A stretch of 11,739 bases of DNA from Cyanobacteria bacterium RUI128 (lineage in GTDB: Bacteria; Cyanobacteriota; Vampirovibrionia; Gastranaerophilales; Gastranaerophilaceae): positions 1 to 11,739 of the forward strand of contig JAILHQ010000089.1 of assembly GCA_024695725.1 (NCBI GenBank), given 5' to 3'. The notes under the pieces are model-generated. The model worked only from the letters and a program-made list of their open reading frames with translations, was not told the origin of the DNA and did not search any database. Positions within the stretch are counted from its first letter, which is position 1. Each line of letters starts with the position of its first letter. The position numbers and the translations under genes are program-made. Positions 1 through 7,500 of this stretch are shown here, in pieces.

Positions 1-2
1 CA

Positions 3-308
3 ATTGTATCGGAATTTCAAAGGAAACTAACAGACACAGGAATAGATAACGCAATTATTCAGGTTAACGAGTGGGCAGACGGTAAAGAAAACGAAATATC
101 CGAGCTAATCAGTACCCCTGACTGCATGACAAGCAGAACCCTGACTGTGAACGGGGTATTTTCATGTCCGTTTCTTGCTAATGATTACAGAGGAAGATCA
201 GGTTCCGAATTCAAAAATTATTCAAAAACAACAAGACTTGATACTTCATACTGCGGGACCTGCCAAAGAAACAAAGATAAAATGTTTAGTGTGGACATTG
301 ATTGGTAA
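3..308 (+). CDS. C-terminal part of a probable radical SAM/SPASM-type protein (5' end outside window)
   Basis: The reading frame is open from base 3 to the stop at 306-308, so this is the last ~101 codons of a gene that begins upstream; the internal ATG at 126 has no good ribosome binding site and is unlikely to be a start. Four cysteines fall at codons 123, 165, 252 and 261, giving C-x13-C, a gap, then C-x2-C (YCGTC), with an NGVFSCP turn before the second cysteine. This spacing resembles the auxiliary iron-sulfur cluster region (SPASM/twitch) at the C-terminus of radical SAM enzymes, though the G-to-C spacing is one short of the usual SPASM pattern. The radical SAM core itself (CxxxCxxC) would lie outside the window, so substrate and reaction cannot be inferred. 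A zinc-binding tail is the main alternative. It runs the same way as pgk, but pgk has its own promoter between them. Confidence 0.55.
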   Translation: MVSEFQRKLTDTGIDNAIIQVNEWADGKENEISELISTPDCMTSRTLTVNGVFSCPFLANDYRGRSGSEFKNYSKTTRLDTSYCGTCQRNKDKMFSVDIDW

Positions 309-321
309 TATTTCCCCCTGA

Positions 322-350
322 TTTACTAATAACTTTGTTTCATATATAAT
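322..350 (+). promoter_or_regulatory. sigma-70-type promoter of pgk
   Basis: TTTACT (322-327) is followed after 17 bases by a perfect TATAAT (345-350). Transcription would start near 357, about 30 bases before the pgk ATG at 387. The ribosome binding site AAAGGGAA lies at 373-380. Confidence 0.6.
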
Positions 351-386
351 CTTATTGCTTAAGTTTACTAAGAAAGGGAATATAAA

Positions 387-1601
387 ATGAAAAAATCAGT
401 AAAAGATTTAGGAAATGTTCAGGGTAAAAGAGCGTTAGTCAGAGTTGACGTAAACGTTCCTTTAGACGCAGACAAAAACGTAACAGATGATACAAGAATT
501 CAGGCTATCATTCCTACAGTAAGATACTTACAGGAAAAAGGCGCAAAAATCATTCTTATGGCTCACTTAGGCAGACCAAAAGGAGAATGGAATCCTGAAT
601 TTTCACTGGCACCTGTTGCTAAACATATGTCAAAAGTTTTAGGCAAAGAAGTTTTATTCGTTTCCAAACCAATCGGACAAGGTGCTGCTGAAGAATTAGC
701 AAGCTTACAGGACGGTCAGGTTGCATTATTGGAAAATATCAGATATTACAAGGCTGAAGAAGCAAAAGATGATGATATGACATTTGCTGAAGAATTAGCT
801 AAGTTAGGCGATTTCTATGTAAACGATGCATTCGGTGCAGCTCACAGAAAACACACTTCAACTGCTAAGGTTGCTAAGTTATTATCACCTGCAGTTTCAG
901 GTTTGTTAATGGAAAAAGAACTGAGATGCTTATCTCAAGCTCTTGATAACCCAACAAGACCATTCACGGCAGTTGTTGGCGGTGCTAAGGTTTCTTCAAA
1001 AATCGGTGTTCTTGAAAACCTTTTAGACAAGGTTGATAACATGATTATCGGCGGCGGCATGGCTTATACTTTCGTTAAGGCTAACGGCGGCAAAATCGGT
1101 AACTCAATCTGTGAAGATGACCAAATTGATACAGCTTTAGCTATCCAAAAGAAAGCTGAAGAAAAAGGTGTTAACCTCGTTATGGCGACTGACGTATTAG
1201 TTACTGACGATTTCTCAGGCAACGGTACAAACAAGTTTGTTGCTATCAACGAAATTCCTGACGGTTTTGAAGGGGTTGATGCAGGCGAAGCTTCAAGAAA
1301 AGCATTTGCTGACGTCCTTCTTTCTTCAAAAACAATCCTTATGAACGGCCCTGTTGGTGCTTTCGAAAACCCTAAGTTTGCTGAAGGTACAAAGGCAGTT
1401 CTTGCAGCTGTTGTTGAAGCTACAAAATCAGGTGCTACATCTGTTATCGGCGGCGGCGATTCTGTTTCTGCAGCTAAGAAATTCTTTACTGCAAATGATT
1501 TCACTCACGTTTCAACAGGCGGCGGTGCTTCTTTAGAATTCATCGAAGGTAAAATTTTACCTGGCGTTGATGCTTTAGATGAAGCATTAGTAAACGTATA
1601 G
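387..1601 (+). CDS. pgk: phosphoglycerate kinase
   Basis: Cytoplasmic glycolytic/gluconeogenic enzyme that transfers phosphate between 1,3-bisphosphoglycerate and ADP to give 3-phosphoglycerate and ATP. At 404 residues it is full length for a bacterial PGK. Visible family signatures are the N-terminal VRVDVNVP (18-25), the substrate-binding arginine R37 in DDTRI, HLGRP (60-64), LLENIRYYKAEE, NDAFGAAHRKHTST, the GGAKVSSKIGVL hinge region, NGPVGAFE, and the nucleotide-binding GGGDSVSA (355-362) followed by STGGGASLEF near the C-terminus. The ATG at 387 follows a purine-rich AAAGGGAA. The gene stands alone between its own promoter and a strong terminator; no gap or other glycolytic gene is adjacent. 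No motif looks damaged. Confidence 0.98.
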   Translation: MKKSVKDLGNVQGKRALVRVDVNVPLDADKNVTDDTRIQAIIPTVRYLQEKGAKIILMAHLGRPKGEWNPEFSLAPVAKHMSKVLGKEVLFVSKPIGQGAAEELASLQDGQVALLENIRYYKAEEAKDDDMTFAEELAKLGDFYVNDAFGAAHRKHTSTAKVAKLLSPAVSGLLMEKELRCLSQALDNPTRPFTAVVGGAKVSSKIGVLENLLDKVDNMIIGGGMAYTFVKANGGKIGNSICEDDQIDTALAIQKKAEEKGVNLVMATDVLVTDDFSGNGTNKFVAINEIPDGFEGVDAGEASRKAFADVLLSSKTILMNGPVGAFENPKFAEGTKAVLAAVVEATKSGATSVIGGGDSVSAAKKFFTANDFTHVSTGGGASLEFIEGKILPGVDALDEALVNV

Positions 1602-1621
1602 TGTAAGATATTATATAATTC

Positions 1622-1658
1622 AAAAGTAGGAAATTTGTTATAAATTTCCTGCTTTTTT
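1622..1658 (+). terminator. intrinsic terminator of pgk
   Basis: A 15-pair stem (1622-1636 with 1642-1656, one G-U pair) around GTAGGAAATTT and its complement closes a 5-base loop and runs into TTTTTT (1653-1658), 20 bases after the pgk stop. Confidence 0.85.
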
Positions 1659-1659
1659 A

Positions 1660-1688
1660 TTGACGATTGCCGGAAAATATTATAGAAT
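1660..1688 (+). promoter_or_regulatory. candidate promoter of the RTX-type protein gene
   Basis: TTGACG (1660-1665) and TAGAAT (1683-1688) are 17 bases apart, each one base off consensus. The -35 box directly abuts the pgk terminator tail. A start near 1695 would leave an unusually long leader of about 157 bases before the ATG at 1852; a weaker TATATT at 1818-1823 could serve a shorter transcript. Confidence 0.5.
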
Positions 1689-1753
1689 TGAATAAGGATG
1701 AAAATTAGTTAATGGTTATGTATTTTGATATATAAAATGTTTTCAACTATCTA

Positions 1754-1807
1754 TGAGAAAATTATCTCAAAATATTTGATGTAAGTGCTTCTGTTATTTA
1801 ATGTAAG
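1754..1807. promoter_or_regulatory. palindrome and 22-base-spaced direct repeats upstream of the RTX-type gene
   Basis: TGAGAAAATTATCTCA (1754-1769) is a near-perfect 16-base palindrome. It is followed by TATTTGATGTAAG (1773-1785) and TATTTAATGTAAG (1795-1807), which differ at one base and repeat at exactly 22 bases, about two DNA helical turns. Two-turn spacing places both copies on the same face of the helix, as expected for a dimeric regulator or adjacent activator sites. The identity of any binder is unknown. Confidence 0.4.
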
Positions 1808-1851
1808 CATGATTTTGTATATTGAAAATATATTATTGAAAGGAGAAAAAA

Positions 1852-4800
1852 ATGGCAAAAACCAAGACAATCAATGTCAATGATACTGATTATGGCATTT
1901 ATAACGGTTCAACAGGTAATGACAGATTTGTTGTAACCGCAGGTTATGATTTTTCAATTCAGGCCGACGGAAAAGGTACTGATGTTGTATATTTCAAGAG
2001 TCCTTATGCGAATGAGACTCTTGCTAAAAATACAAATGACACATTTAGTTATTCTACAGCTAATGGTACAGATTTGGTTATTTCCAGAACATATAATACA
2101 TTCACATTATATACACCTGTAGAACCACCTCAAACAGAAGCTGATATTATAGATATTATTAGAAGCGGATACTATTACTTTGACGGTAAATTTTATGAAA
2201 GAGGTAGTAAAACCGATAAAATAACCTTAAAAGATTACTTTAAGAATTCAGTTTCTTCTATTAAAACTTTCCAATACGGATCAGAAACAGTAGATATATT
2301 GAATGCATTAATCAAGGATCCGACATTTATATCCCCGATATCAGACTGGAAACCAAATACCAAAGGTGTTATTACTGGTTCTGCTTTGGGTGATAAAATC
2401 ACAATCACGTCAGGTGCAGGTTATTTTGAAGATTTCACATCTCCGGTTACAGTAAATGCAGGTACCGGCAACGATAATGTTACAGCATCCAACTTTACTC
2501 AAAAAGTAACTATTAACGGCGGTGACGGTGATGACCAAATAACAGCATGGCAAGGTCAAAACTCTGTAATCAATGGTGGTAATGGTGATGACAAGATTGC
2601 TGTCGGTATGACACCTAACTCACTGACTTTTGGAACTGTTGACAATGAAGTTTACAAAAGTCAAATAAATACAGGTAAAGGAGAAAATGAGGTTCATATT
2701 ATATCATCCTATAAAAATACTGAAACTCACATCACGCCTACCAAAGGTGAAAATCTTACGATTTATTATGAAGCAAGTGTTGCAAAAGGATCAGAAACCG
2801 GGGGCATATCAATAATTTTGAATCCGGATGATTATGATATTCCCGGAGAAACAACTTCTTTGGATTCATCTGAATTTGAAGTCTATCGTAAAGGTAATGA
2901 TATAATTGTTGAAAGAACCTATACATATTATCAAAATGTTATTGAATCAGCAGGATATCAATATGATACAACCGTGCCACAATTGTACAATGCACAGACT
3001 TTGGAAGCTATTGATGCTTACAAATATGACGATACAGGACATATTGTGAAAGTAGACAATAAATATCAGTTAAAAGACGGTGTTGAATTACTAATATATA
3101 ATCCTACAAAGTATTTAGATGGCACTATTAAATACTATGTTAAGGGCAGCAGCCCTGCAAGTGAAGTTCAACCTGAATTTGCAGAAGGAAATTATGTCGT
3201 AGCAATGTTTGCAGAGGAAGCTCAAGCAACAGATACGATTGTTATAGAAGATATTGTGAATAAATATGATGCAAGCAGTTTAAATGTTGTTGCAGGATAT
3301 ACTAATGCAATATCAGCTTTTTATGAACCAGGCGATTTGACTTATTTCAATAGTCGTTTCACATTCGACCTAATCAAAGGTACTGTATATAACGAAGCCA
3401 CTGACTCATACGAAGATATCAAATACTATTCGTATGATGATACAGACTTAAATAAAAAGAAAAAAATCACAACTACAGGCCATGATGAATTGATTGACTT
3501 GGCTGATTATAACAAGAAATCAGGTATAACAATTAACGCAGGTGGCGGTGATGATACTATTATCGGTACTAAGAATGCTGACGTTATCAACACAGGTTCC
3601 GGGAACAACACTATTGATGGTGGTGCCGGAAACGATACAATAAAACTTGGTAATGGTGTAAATACTGTATTGTTCGGTGAAGGTTCAGGTCACGATACAA
3701 TTTACAATGCAACCTATGAAGGAACAACATTGGTAACTGCTGCAGGCTCAATGAATAATTTATCATTTGAAAAAAATGGCGATAATTTGGATATCAAATT
3801 GAATGATGCTGATTATGTTACATTAAACAAGTATTTTACTGCAGATTCATTGGATAACATCAAGTTTACGGATGGTTCTGTTAGCAGTATAAGTGAATAT
3901 TTGACATCTGGTGAATATAACGCTAATACTGCTAATAAGCAGTTCCTTACACAAACCGGTAATAATAAAGCTAACAAACTTAATGGTACTGAGTTTGACG
4001 ATATTCTTGAAGGCGGTAAAGGTAATGATACCTTATTTGGTGCAGAAGGTAAAAACTACCTGATATTCCAAAAGGGTGACGGCAAAGATACAGTTAAATT
4101 GAGTGTTGATGAAGAATTACACCTTGTATACAAGGCTGAAGCAGGTGCCGATTTGGATGCTGATGATTTTACATTCACTCGTTCCGGCAAAGATGTAATT
4201 ATTGCCCGCAAAGGTACAACTGATACAATTACGATTAAAGACCTTGCATTTGCTAACCCTGATGCCGTAACATTTAATATTTATAATAAAGCAACTGAAG
4301 ATGCAGAATACGGTGCACCTACTACAGTTGATTTATATGCTTATCAATATGAAATAACAGGTACAGCTAAAAACGCTAAAAAGGGTATTGGTGCAACTCT
4401 TACCGGTTCTGCTTTAACAGAAAAGCTTATTGGTACGGATTACAAAGATACCTTAACTTCAGGTTCAGGTACCCAAACCTTAATCGGCGGTAAAGGTGCT
4501 GATACTTTGAATTCCGGTGAAGGTGCAACTACATTTGAATTCAATACAGGCGACGGTACTGACAAAGTTAATTTAGCAGACAGTTCAGATACCTTGAAGT
4601 TCAATGATAAGCTTGTCACAGCCTTGACCTTCTCAGCTGATAAAAATTCACTTACAATCTCTTATGGTGAAGGTGACCTTGTTACATTGACCGATTGGTT
4701 TGAGTTTGAGGGTGCAGATTTCGCTACAAACGTAGTTGATGATTCAACAGGCGATTTGACAACACAGTTAGCAACACTTCACCAAAACGTAGCTACCTGG

Positions 4801-4914
4801 ATGGATAATCATACTAATTATGACACTGTTGGCGATGCATTAGCTTCAACAGTTGCTGCTGATGCTGATGCTGTAGCAACACTTCAAGCATATTTCAATT
4901 TTAATAATGCATAA
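1852..4914 (+). CDS. RTX-type calcium-binding repeat protein, probably secreted
   Basis: 1020 residues, no cysteine, acidic and rich in G, D, N, T. Calcium-binding nonapeptide repeats (GGxGxDxUx) occur at about 203-210, 222-230, 242-249, 563-570, 581-597, 721-728 and 879-886, plus degenerate copies. Following repeat clusters are modules ending in a hydrophobic-F, then GxDLxI, then DxVTLxxYF: 637-662, 773-798 and 925-950, resembling the haemolysin-type calcium-binding-related domain; weaker versions lie near 80-130 and 338-355. There is no N-terminal signal peptide; RTX proteins normally leave by type I secretion through an uncleaved C-terminal signal, and the last ~70 residues (alanine-rich, ending FNFNNA) would be that region by inference. 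No lipase, protease or toxin domain is recognisable, so an adhesin, surface-layer or matrix role is as likely as a toxin. No ABC transporter, membrane fusion protein or TolC gene is in the window. AGGAG at 1841-1845 supports the start. Confidence 0.85.
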   Translation: MAKTKTINVNDTDYGIYNGSTGNDRFVVTAGYDFSIQADGKGTDVVYFKSPYANETLAKNTNDTFSYSTANGTDLVISRTYNTFTLYTPVEPPQTEADIIDIIRSGYYYFDGKFYERGSKTDKITLKDYFKNSVSSIKTFQYGSETVDILNALIKDPTFISPISDWKPNTKGVITGSALGDKITITSGAGYFEDFTSPVTVNAGTGNDNVTASNFTQKVTINGGDGDDQITAWQGQNSVINGGNGDDKIAVGMTPNSLTFGTVDNEVYKSQINTGKGENEVHIISSYKNTETHITPTKGENLTIYYEASVAKGSETGGISIILNPDDYDIPGETTSLDSSEFEVYRKGNDIIVERTYTYYQNVIESAGYQYDTTVPQLYNAQTLEAIDAYKYDDTGHIVKVDNKYQLKDGVELLIYNPTKYLDGTIKYYVKGSSPASEVQPEFAEGNYVVAMFAEEAQATDTIVIEDIVNKYDASSLNVVAGYTNAISAFYEPGDLTYFNSRFTFDLIKGTVYNEATDSYEDIKYYSYDDTDLNKKKKITTTGHDELIDLADYNKKSGITINAGGGDDTIIGTKNADVINTGSGNNTIDGGAGNDTIKLGNGVNTVLFGEGSGHDTIYNATYEGTTLVTAAGSMNNLSFEKNGDNLDIKLNDADYVTLNKYFTADSLDNIKFTDGSVSSISEYLTSGEYNANTANKQFLTQTGNNKANKLNGTEFDDILEGGKGNDTLFGAEGKNYLIFQKGDGKDTVKLSVDEELHLVYKAEAGADLDADDFTFTRSGKDVIIARKGTTDTITIKDLAFANPDAVTFNIYNKATEDAEYGAPTTVDLYAYQYEITGTAKNAKKGIGATLTGSALTEKLIGTDYKDTLTSGSGTQTLIGGKGADTLNSGEGATTFEFNTGDGTDKVNLADSSDTLKFNDKLVTALTFSADKNSLTISYGEGDLVTLTDWFEFEGADFATNVVDDSTGDLTTQLATLHQNVATWMDNHTNYDTVGDALASTVAADADAVATLQAYFNFNNA

Positions 4915-4942
4915 TATAAAATTATTAGCATTATATTGATAT

Positions 4943-4979
4943 AAAGAGGGAATCTGATAACCGGTTCTCTCTTTTTTTT
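4943..4979 (+). terminator. intrinsic terminator of the RTX-type gene
   Basis: AAAGAGGGAA (4943-4952) pairs with TTCTCTCTTT (4965-4974) with one G-U pair, and the stem runs into eight Ts ending at 4979. It lies 29 bases after the stop codon. Confidence 0.85.
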
Positions 4980-5037
4980 ATAAAAATAATTTGTACAATA
5001 TTGGCTCATATTTACTGTTTAATTTAAAACTAACCCC

Positions 5038-5066
5038 TTTAAATATTTTAAAAAATGTGGTATGTT
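5038..5066 (+). promoter_or_regulatory. possible promoter of the 5155-7499 gene group
   Basis: TTTAAA (5038-5043), a 17-base spacer ending in TGG, then TATGTT (5061-5066) gives an extended -10 type candidate about 90 bases before the ATG at 5155. Both boxes match consensus at only four of six bases. Confidence 0.3.
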
Positions 5067-5154
5067 AATTTATATTAAAAGCCTTACTAAAAGGTAACAA
5101 AATAATTGGTACTCACTACTTAATATATTGTGTAAAAAATGAGAAGGTATATTT

Positions 5155-5829
5155 ATGGGAATTGAAATTGATAAAGTTTCAGGAAACAATACGGCACAAG
5201 ATTTGCTTGCAATAACAAGACTTAACGCTGATGTTAAGAGAACAGAAAATACGCAGAAAACCGAACAGGAAGATGCAATCAATAAAGCAAGTAAACAGGA
5301 CGACAAAAAGGCTCATTTAGACACCTACAAAAAGAGTACGGTTACAAACAGTATCGAACAGCAAATAAAAGAACAACAGGCTAAGATAGATGAAATCAGC
5401 AAAAATCTTGAAGGTCTGAAGGAAGCTTACACAACCACAGACAAAGCAAAAGATACAGCGATAGCTGCGAGATACAAAGCAGGTACCGAACTGCATCAGA
5501 AAGAAGTGTCGGAAAACGGGCTTAAAAGACTTTTTTATGAATGGAGAATGAAACATCTTCGTCAAAAAGAAGACGAAATGATTGACCGAACCTTCAAAAC
5601 TTATTATTCACAGTATGACGATGCAATGGGCGTAAGAAAACACGCAAGTAAGTTTTATGATATAGCAGAGGCAGAAGCTTTTGCTGCAATCAGAGCACAT
5701 ACCTTCGCTGACATTGATTACATGACAGCCTTGTGGAGTAAACAGGATGCATACTGGCAGCTTGCCAAAATGCAGATGCGTCTGATATGGGCAAGACACG
5801 TAGAAAACAGCAGAAGATTTTTCTATTAA
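5155..5829 (+). CDS. uncharacterised coiled-coil protein
   Basis: 224 residues; I do not recognise the family. The N-terminal ~60 residues are polar and charged with little predicted structure, residues about 64-92 (EQQIKEQQAKIDEI and onward) have a heptad-like pattern typical of a coiled coil, and the C-terminal ~110 residues look like further long helices rich in aromatic residues (LFYEWRMK near 126-133, a tail ending RRFFY). There is no cysteine, signal peptide or membrane segment, so it is probably cytoplasmic or filament-associated. AGAAGG at 5142-5147, seven bases before the ATG, supports the start. It precedes the Lrp-type regulator by 33 bases with no terminator between, so co-transcription is likely, but nothing links it functionally to amino-acid metabolism. 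A secretion or appendage accessory protein would be a guess only. Confidence 0.8.
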   Translation: MGIEIDKVSGNNTAQDLLAITRLNADVKRTENTQKTEQEDAINKASKQDDKKAHLDTYKKSTVTNSIEQQIKEQQAKIDEISKNLEGLKEAYTTTDKAKDTAIAARYKAGTELHQKEVSENGLKRLFYEWRMKHLRQKEDEMIDRTFKTYYSQYDDAMGVRKHASKFYDIAEAEAFAAIRAHTFADIDYMTALWSKQDAYWQLAKMQMRLIWARHVENSRRFFY

Positions 5830-5862
5830 ATATACTATTAAGTCCCGTAAAAAGGAGAAACT

Positions 5863-6345
5863 ATGAGAGAAGAGCTTTTATCCATAATTGAAAAAAACAG
5901 CAGAATTGATATAAAAGAATTGGCAACAAGACTTGGCGTAGAAGAAATTGAAATTGCCAACGAGCTTGAAGCGCTTGAACGCGAGAATGTAATCTGCGGA
6001 TATCACACACTTGTTGACTGGGAAAAAACCTCAGTAGAAAAAGTTACCGCACTAATCGAAGTAAGGGTTACCCCGCAACGCGGTCAGGGCTTTGACAGAA
6101 TTGCTGAAAGAATATACAACTACCCTGAAGTTAAATCTGTTTATTTAATATCGGGCGGTTACGATTTGCTGGTAACACTTGAAGAAAAGTCGTTAAAGGA
6201 AATTGCAGGCTTTGTTTCCGACAAATTATCGACTCTCGACAGTGTACTCAGTACCGCAACACATTTTATTCTTAAAAAATATAAAGATCACGGAACTATT
6301 CTTGAAAAAAAACACGTTGATGAAAGAGAGGCTATTACCCCATGA
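5863..6345 (+). CDS. Lrp/AsnC-family transcription regulator (AlaR/YugG-like)
   Basis: 160 residues, normal for the family. Residues about 4-48 form the N-terminal winged helix-turn-helix (IDIKELATRLGVEEIEIANELEALERENVI region), followed by the GYHTLVDWEK linker at 47-56 and a C-terminal RAM domain at about 62-138, where SGGYDLLV (97-104) is the usual ligand/oligomer-interface turn. Proteins of this kind form dimers and octamers and sense amino acids. The VDWEK linker, the KLSTLDSV...ATHFILKKYK segment and the position directly in front of an aminotransferase gene resemble Bacillus subtilis AlaR (YugG), which activates alaT; that comparison is from memory. AGGAG at 5853-5857 supports the start. 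Its last four bases overlap the next gene's start (ATGA), so the two are probably translationally coupled, and autoregulation with control of the aminotransferase is likely. Confidence 0.92.
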   Translation: MREELLSIIEKNSRIDIKELATRLGVEEIEIANELEALERENVICGYHTLVDWEKTSVEKVTALIEVRVTPQRGQGFDRIAERIYNYPEVKSVYLISGGYDLLVTLEEKSLKEIAGFVSDKLSTLDSVLSTATHFILKKYKDHGTILEKKHVDEREAITP

Positions 6346-7499
6346 GGAATATACTCTCAGACAAAATAATCAACATCAAACCCTCAGGAATAAGGAAATT
6401 TTTTGATTTGGTTTCTGAAATGAAGGATGTAATATCCTTAGGTGTCGGAGAACCCGATTTTGAAACACCTTGGCACATCAGAGATGAAGGTATCTATGCC
6501 TTTGAAAAGGGTAAAACCTTCTATACCTCAAATTCAGGTTTATTAAACCTGAGAACTGAAATTTCAAACTACATAAAAAGAAAACTCGGGGTAAAATATA
6601 ATCCGGCAGATGAAATTCTTGTAACAGTAGGCGGTTCGGAAGCTATTGATATCGGGATGAGAGCGTTAATAAATGACGGAGATGAAGTCATTATCCCGCA
6701 GCCGTCCTATGTATCATACGAACCGTGCGCAACACTTGCAGGCGGCAAACCCGTAATTATTAACCTTAAAGCAGAAAATGAATTCAGACTGACCGCAGAG
6801 GAATTGCGAAATGCAATTACAGACAAAACAAAACTTCTGGTTCTGCCTTATCCGAATAACCCGACCGGCGCAATAATGGAGGACGCAGATTTAAAAGAAA
6901 TCGCAAAAGTGATTATCGAAAAAGATATTATCGTTATGTCTGATGAAATATATTCTGAACTGACCTATAAAGGCACTCATCACTCAATAACAGAAATTGA
7001 AGGAATGAAAGAAAGAACCATTCTGATAAACGGGTTCTCAAAATCTTATGCAATGACTGGTTGGCGATTAGGATATGCCTGCGCGCCGAAAGAAATAATA
7101 AAACAGATGACAAAAATTCACCAATACACAATCATGTGCGCCCCGACCATCAGCCAATATGCAGCAATAGATGCACTTAAAAACGGTGACGATGACGTAA
7201 AAATGATGAAAGAATCATATAACCAGCGCAGAAGATTTTTAATGAAATCTTTTGAAGAGATGGGAATAGAATGTTTTGAACCGTATGGCGCGTTCTATGT
7301 ATTTCCTTGTATCAAAAAGTTTGGAATGACAAGTGAAGAATTTGCGACCAGATTACTTCAGGAAGAACGTGTTGCGGCAGTGCCTGGAACTGCCTTCGGA
7401 CAGAGCGGGGAAGGATTCCTGAGAATATCCTATGCTTATTCTATTGATAACCTGAAAACAGCAATGGAAAGACTACAAAGGTTTATAAGTAAATTATAA
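6342..7499 (+). CDS. class I/II PLP-dependent aminotransferase (AlaT/YugH-like)
   Basis: 385 residues, full length for fold-type I aminotransferases. The pyridoxal-phosphate lysine is K234 in GFSKSYAMTGWRLGY, with R242 as phosphate contact; N173 (NNPTG), D201 and Y204 (SDEIY) hold the cofactor, and R361 in FLRISYAYS is the substrate carboxylate arginine. The N-terminal SGIRKFFDL...VISLGVGEPDF segment is typical of the subgroup holding Bacillus AlaT and PatA. With the coupled Lrp-type gene in front, an alanine or broad neutral/aromatic amino-acid transaminase is the best guess; substrate cannot be fixed from sequence. Its start lies inside the regulator's stop (ATGA, 6342-6345), so it depends on coupling rather than a strong site of its own. 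It ends one base short of the convergent phosphatase gene, with no clear terminator. Confidence 0.93.
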   Translation: MRNILSDKIINIKPSGIRKFFDLVSEMKDVISLGVGEPDFETPWHIRDEGIYAFEKGKTFYTSNSGLLNLRTEISNYIKRKLGVKYNPADEILVTVGGSEAIDIGMRALINDGDEVIIPQPSYVSYEPCATLAGGKPVIINLKAENEFRLTAEELRNAITDKTKLLVLPYPNNPTGAIMEDADLKEIAKVIIEKDIIVMSDEIYSELTYKGTHHSITEIEGMKERTILINGFSKSYAMTGWRLGYACAPKEIIKQMTKIHQYTIMCAPTISQYAAIDALKNGDDDVKMMKESYNQRRRFLMKSFEEMGIECFEPYGAFYVFPCIKKFGMTSEEFATRLLQEERVAAVPGTAFGQSGEGFLRISYAYSIDNLKTAMERLQRFISKL

Positions 7500-7500
7500 A

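Noticed and set aside
126..308. A complete 60-residue gene starting at ATG 126
   Set aside because: The frame is open back to the window edge and the ATG has no ribosome binding site; the cysteine at codon 123 belongs to the same motif, so this is a truncated longer gene.
1064..1504. 146-residue minus-strand frame
   Set aside because: Lies wholly antisense to conserved pgk sequence; a shadow frame with no homology or start signal.
4904..4934. ATAATGC/GCATTAT hairpin at the end of the RTX-type gene
   Set aside because: Only seven pairs around a 17-base loop in AT-rich DNA and no T-tract; the real terminator follows at 4943-4979.
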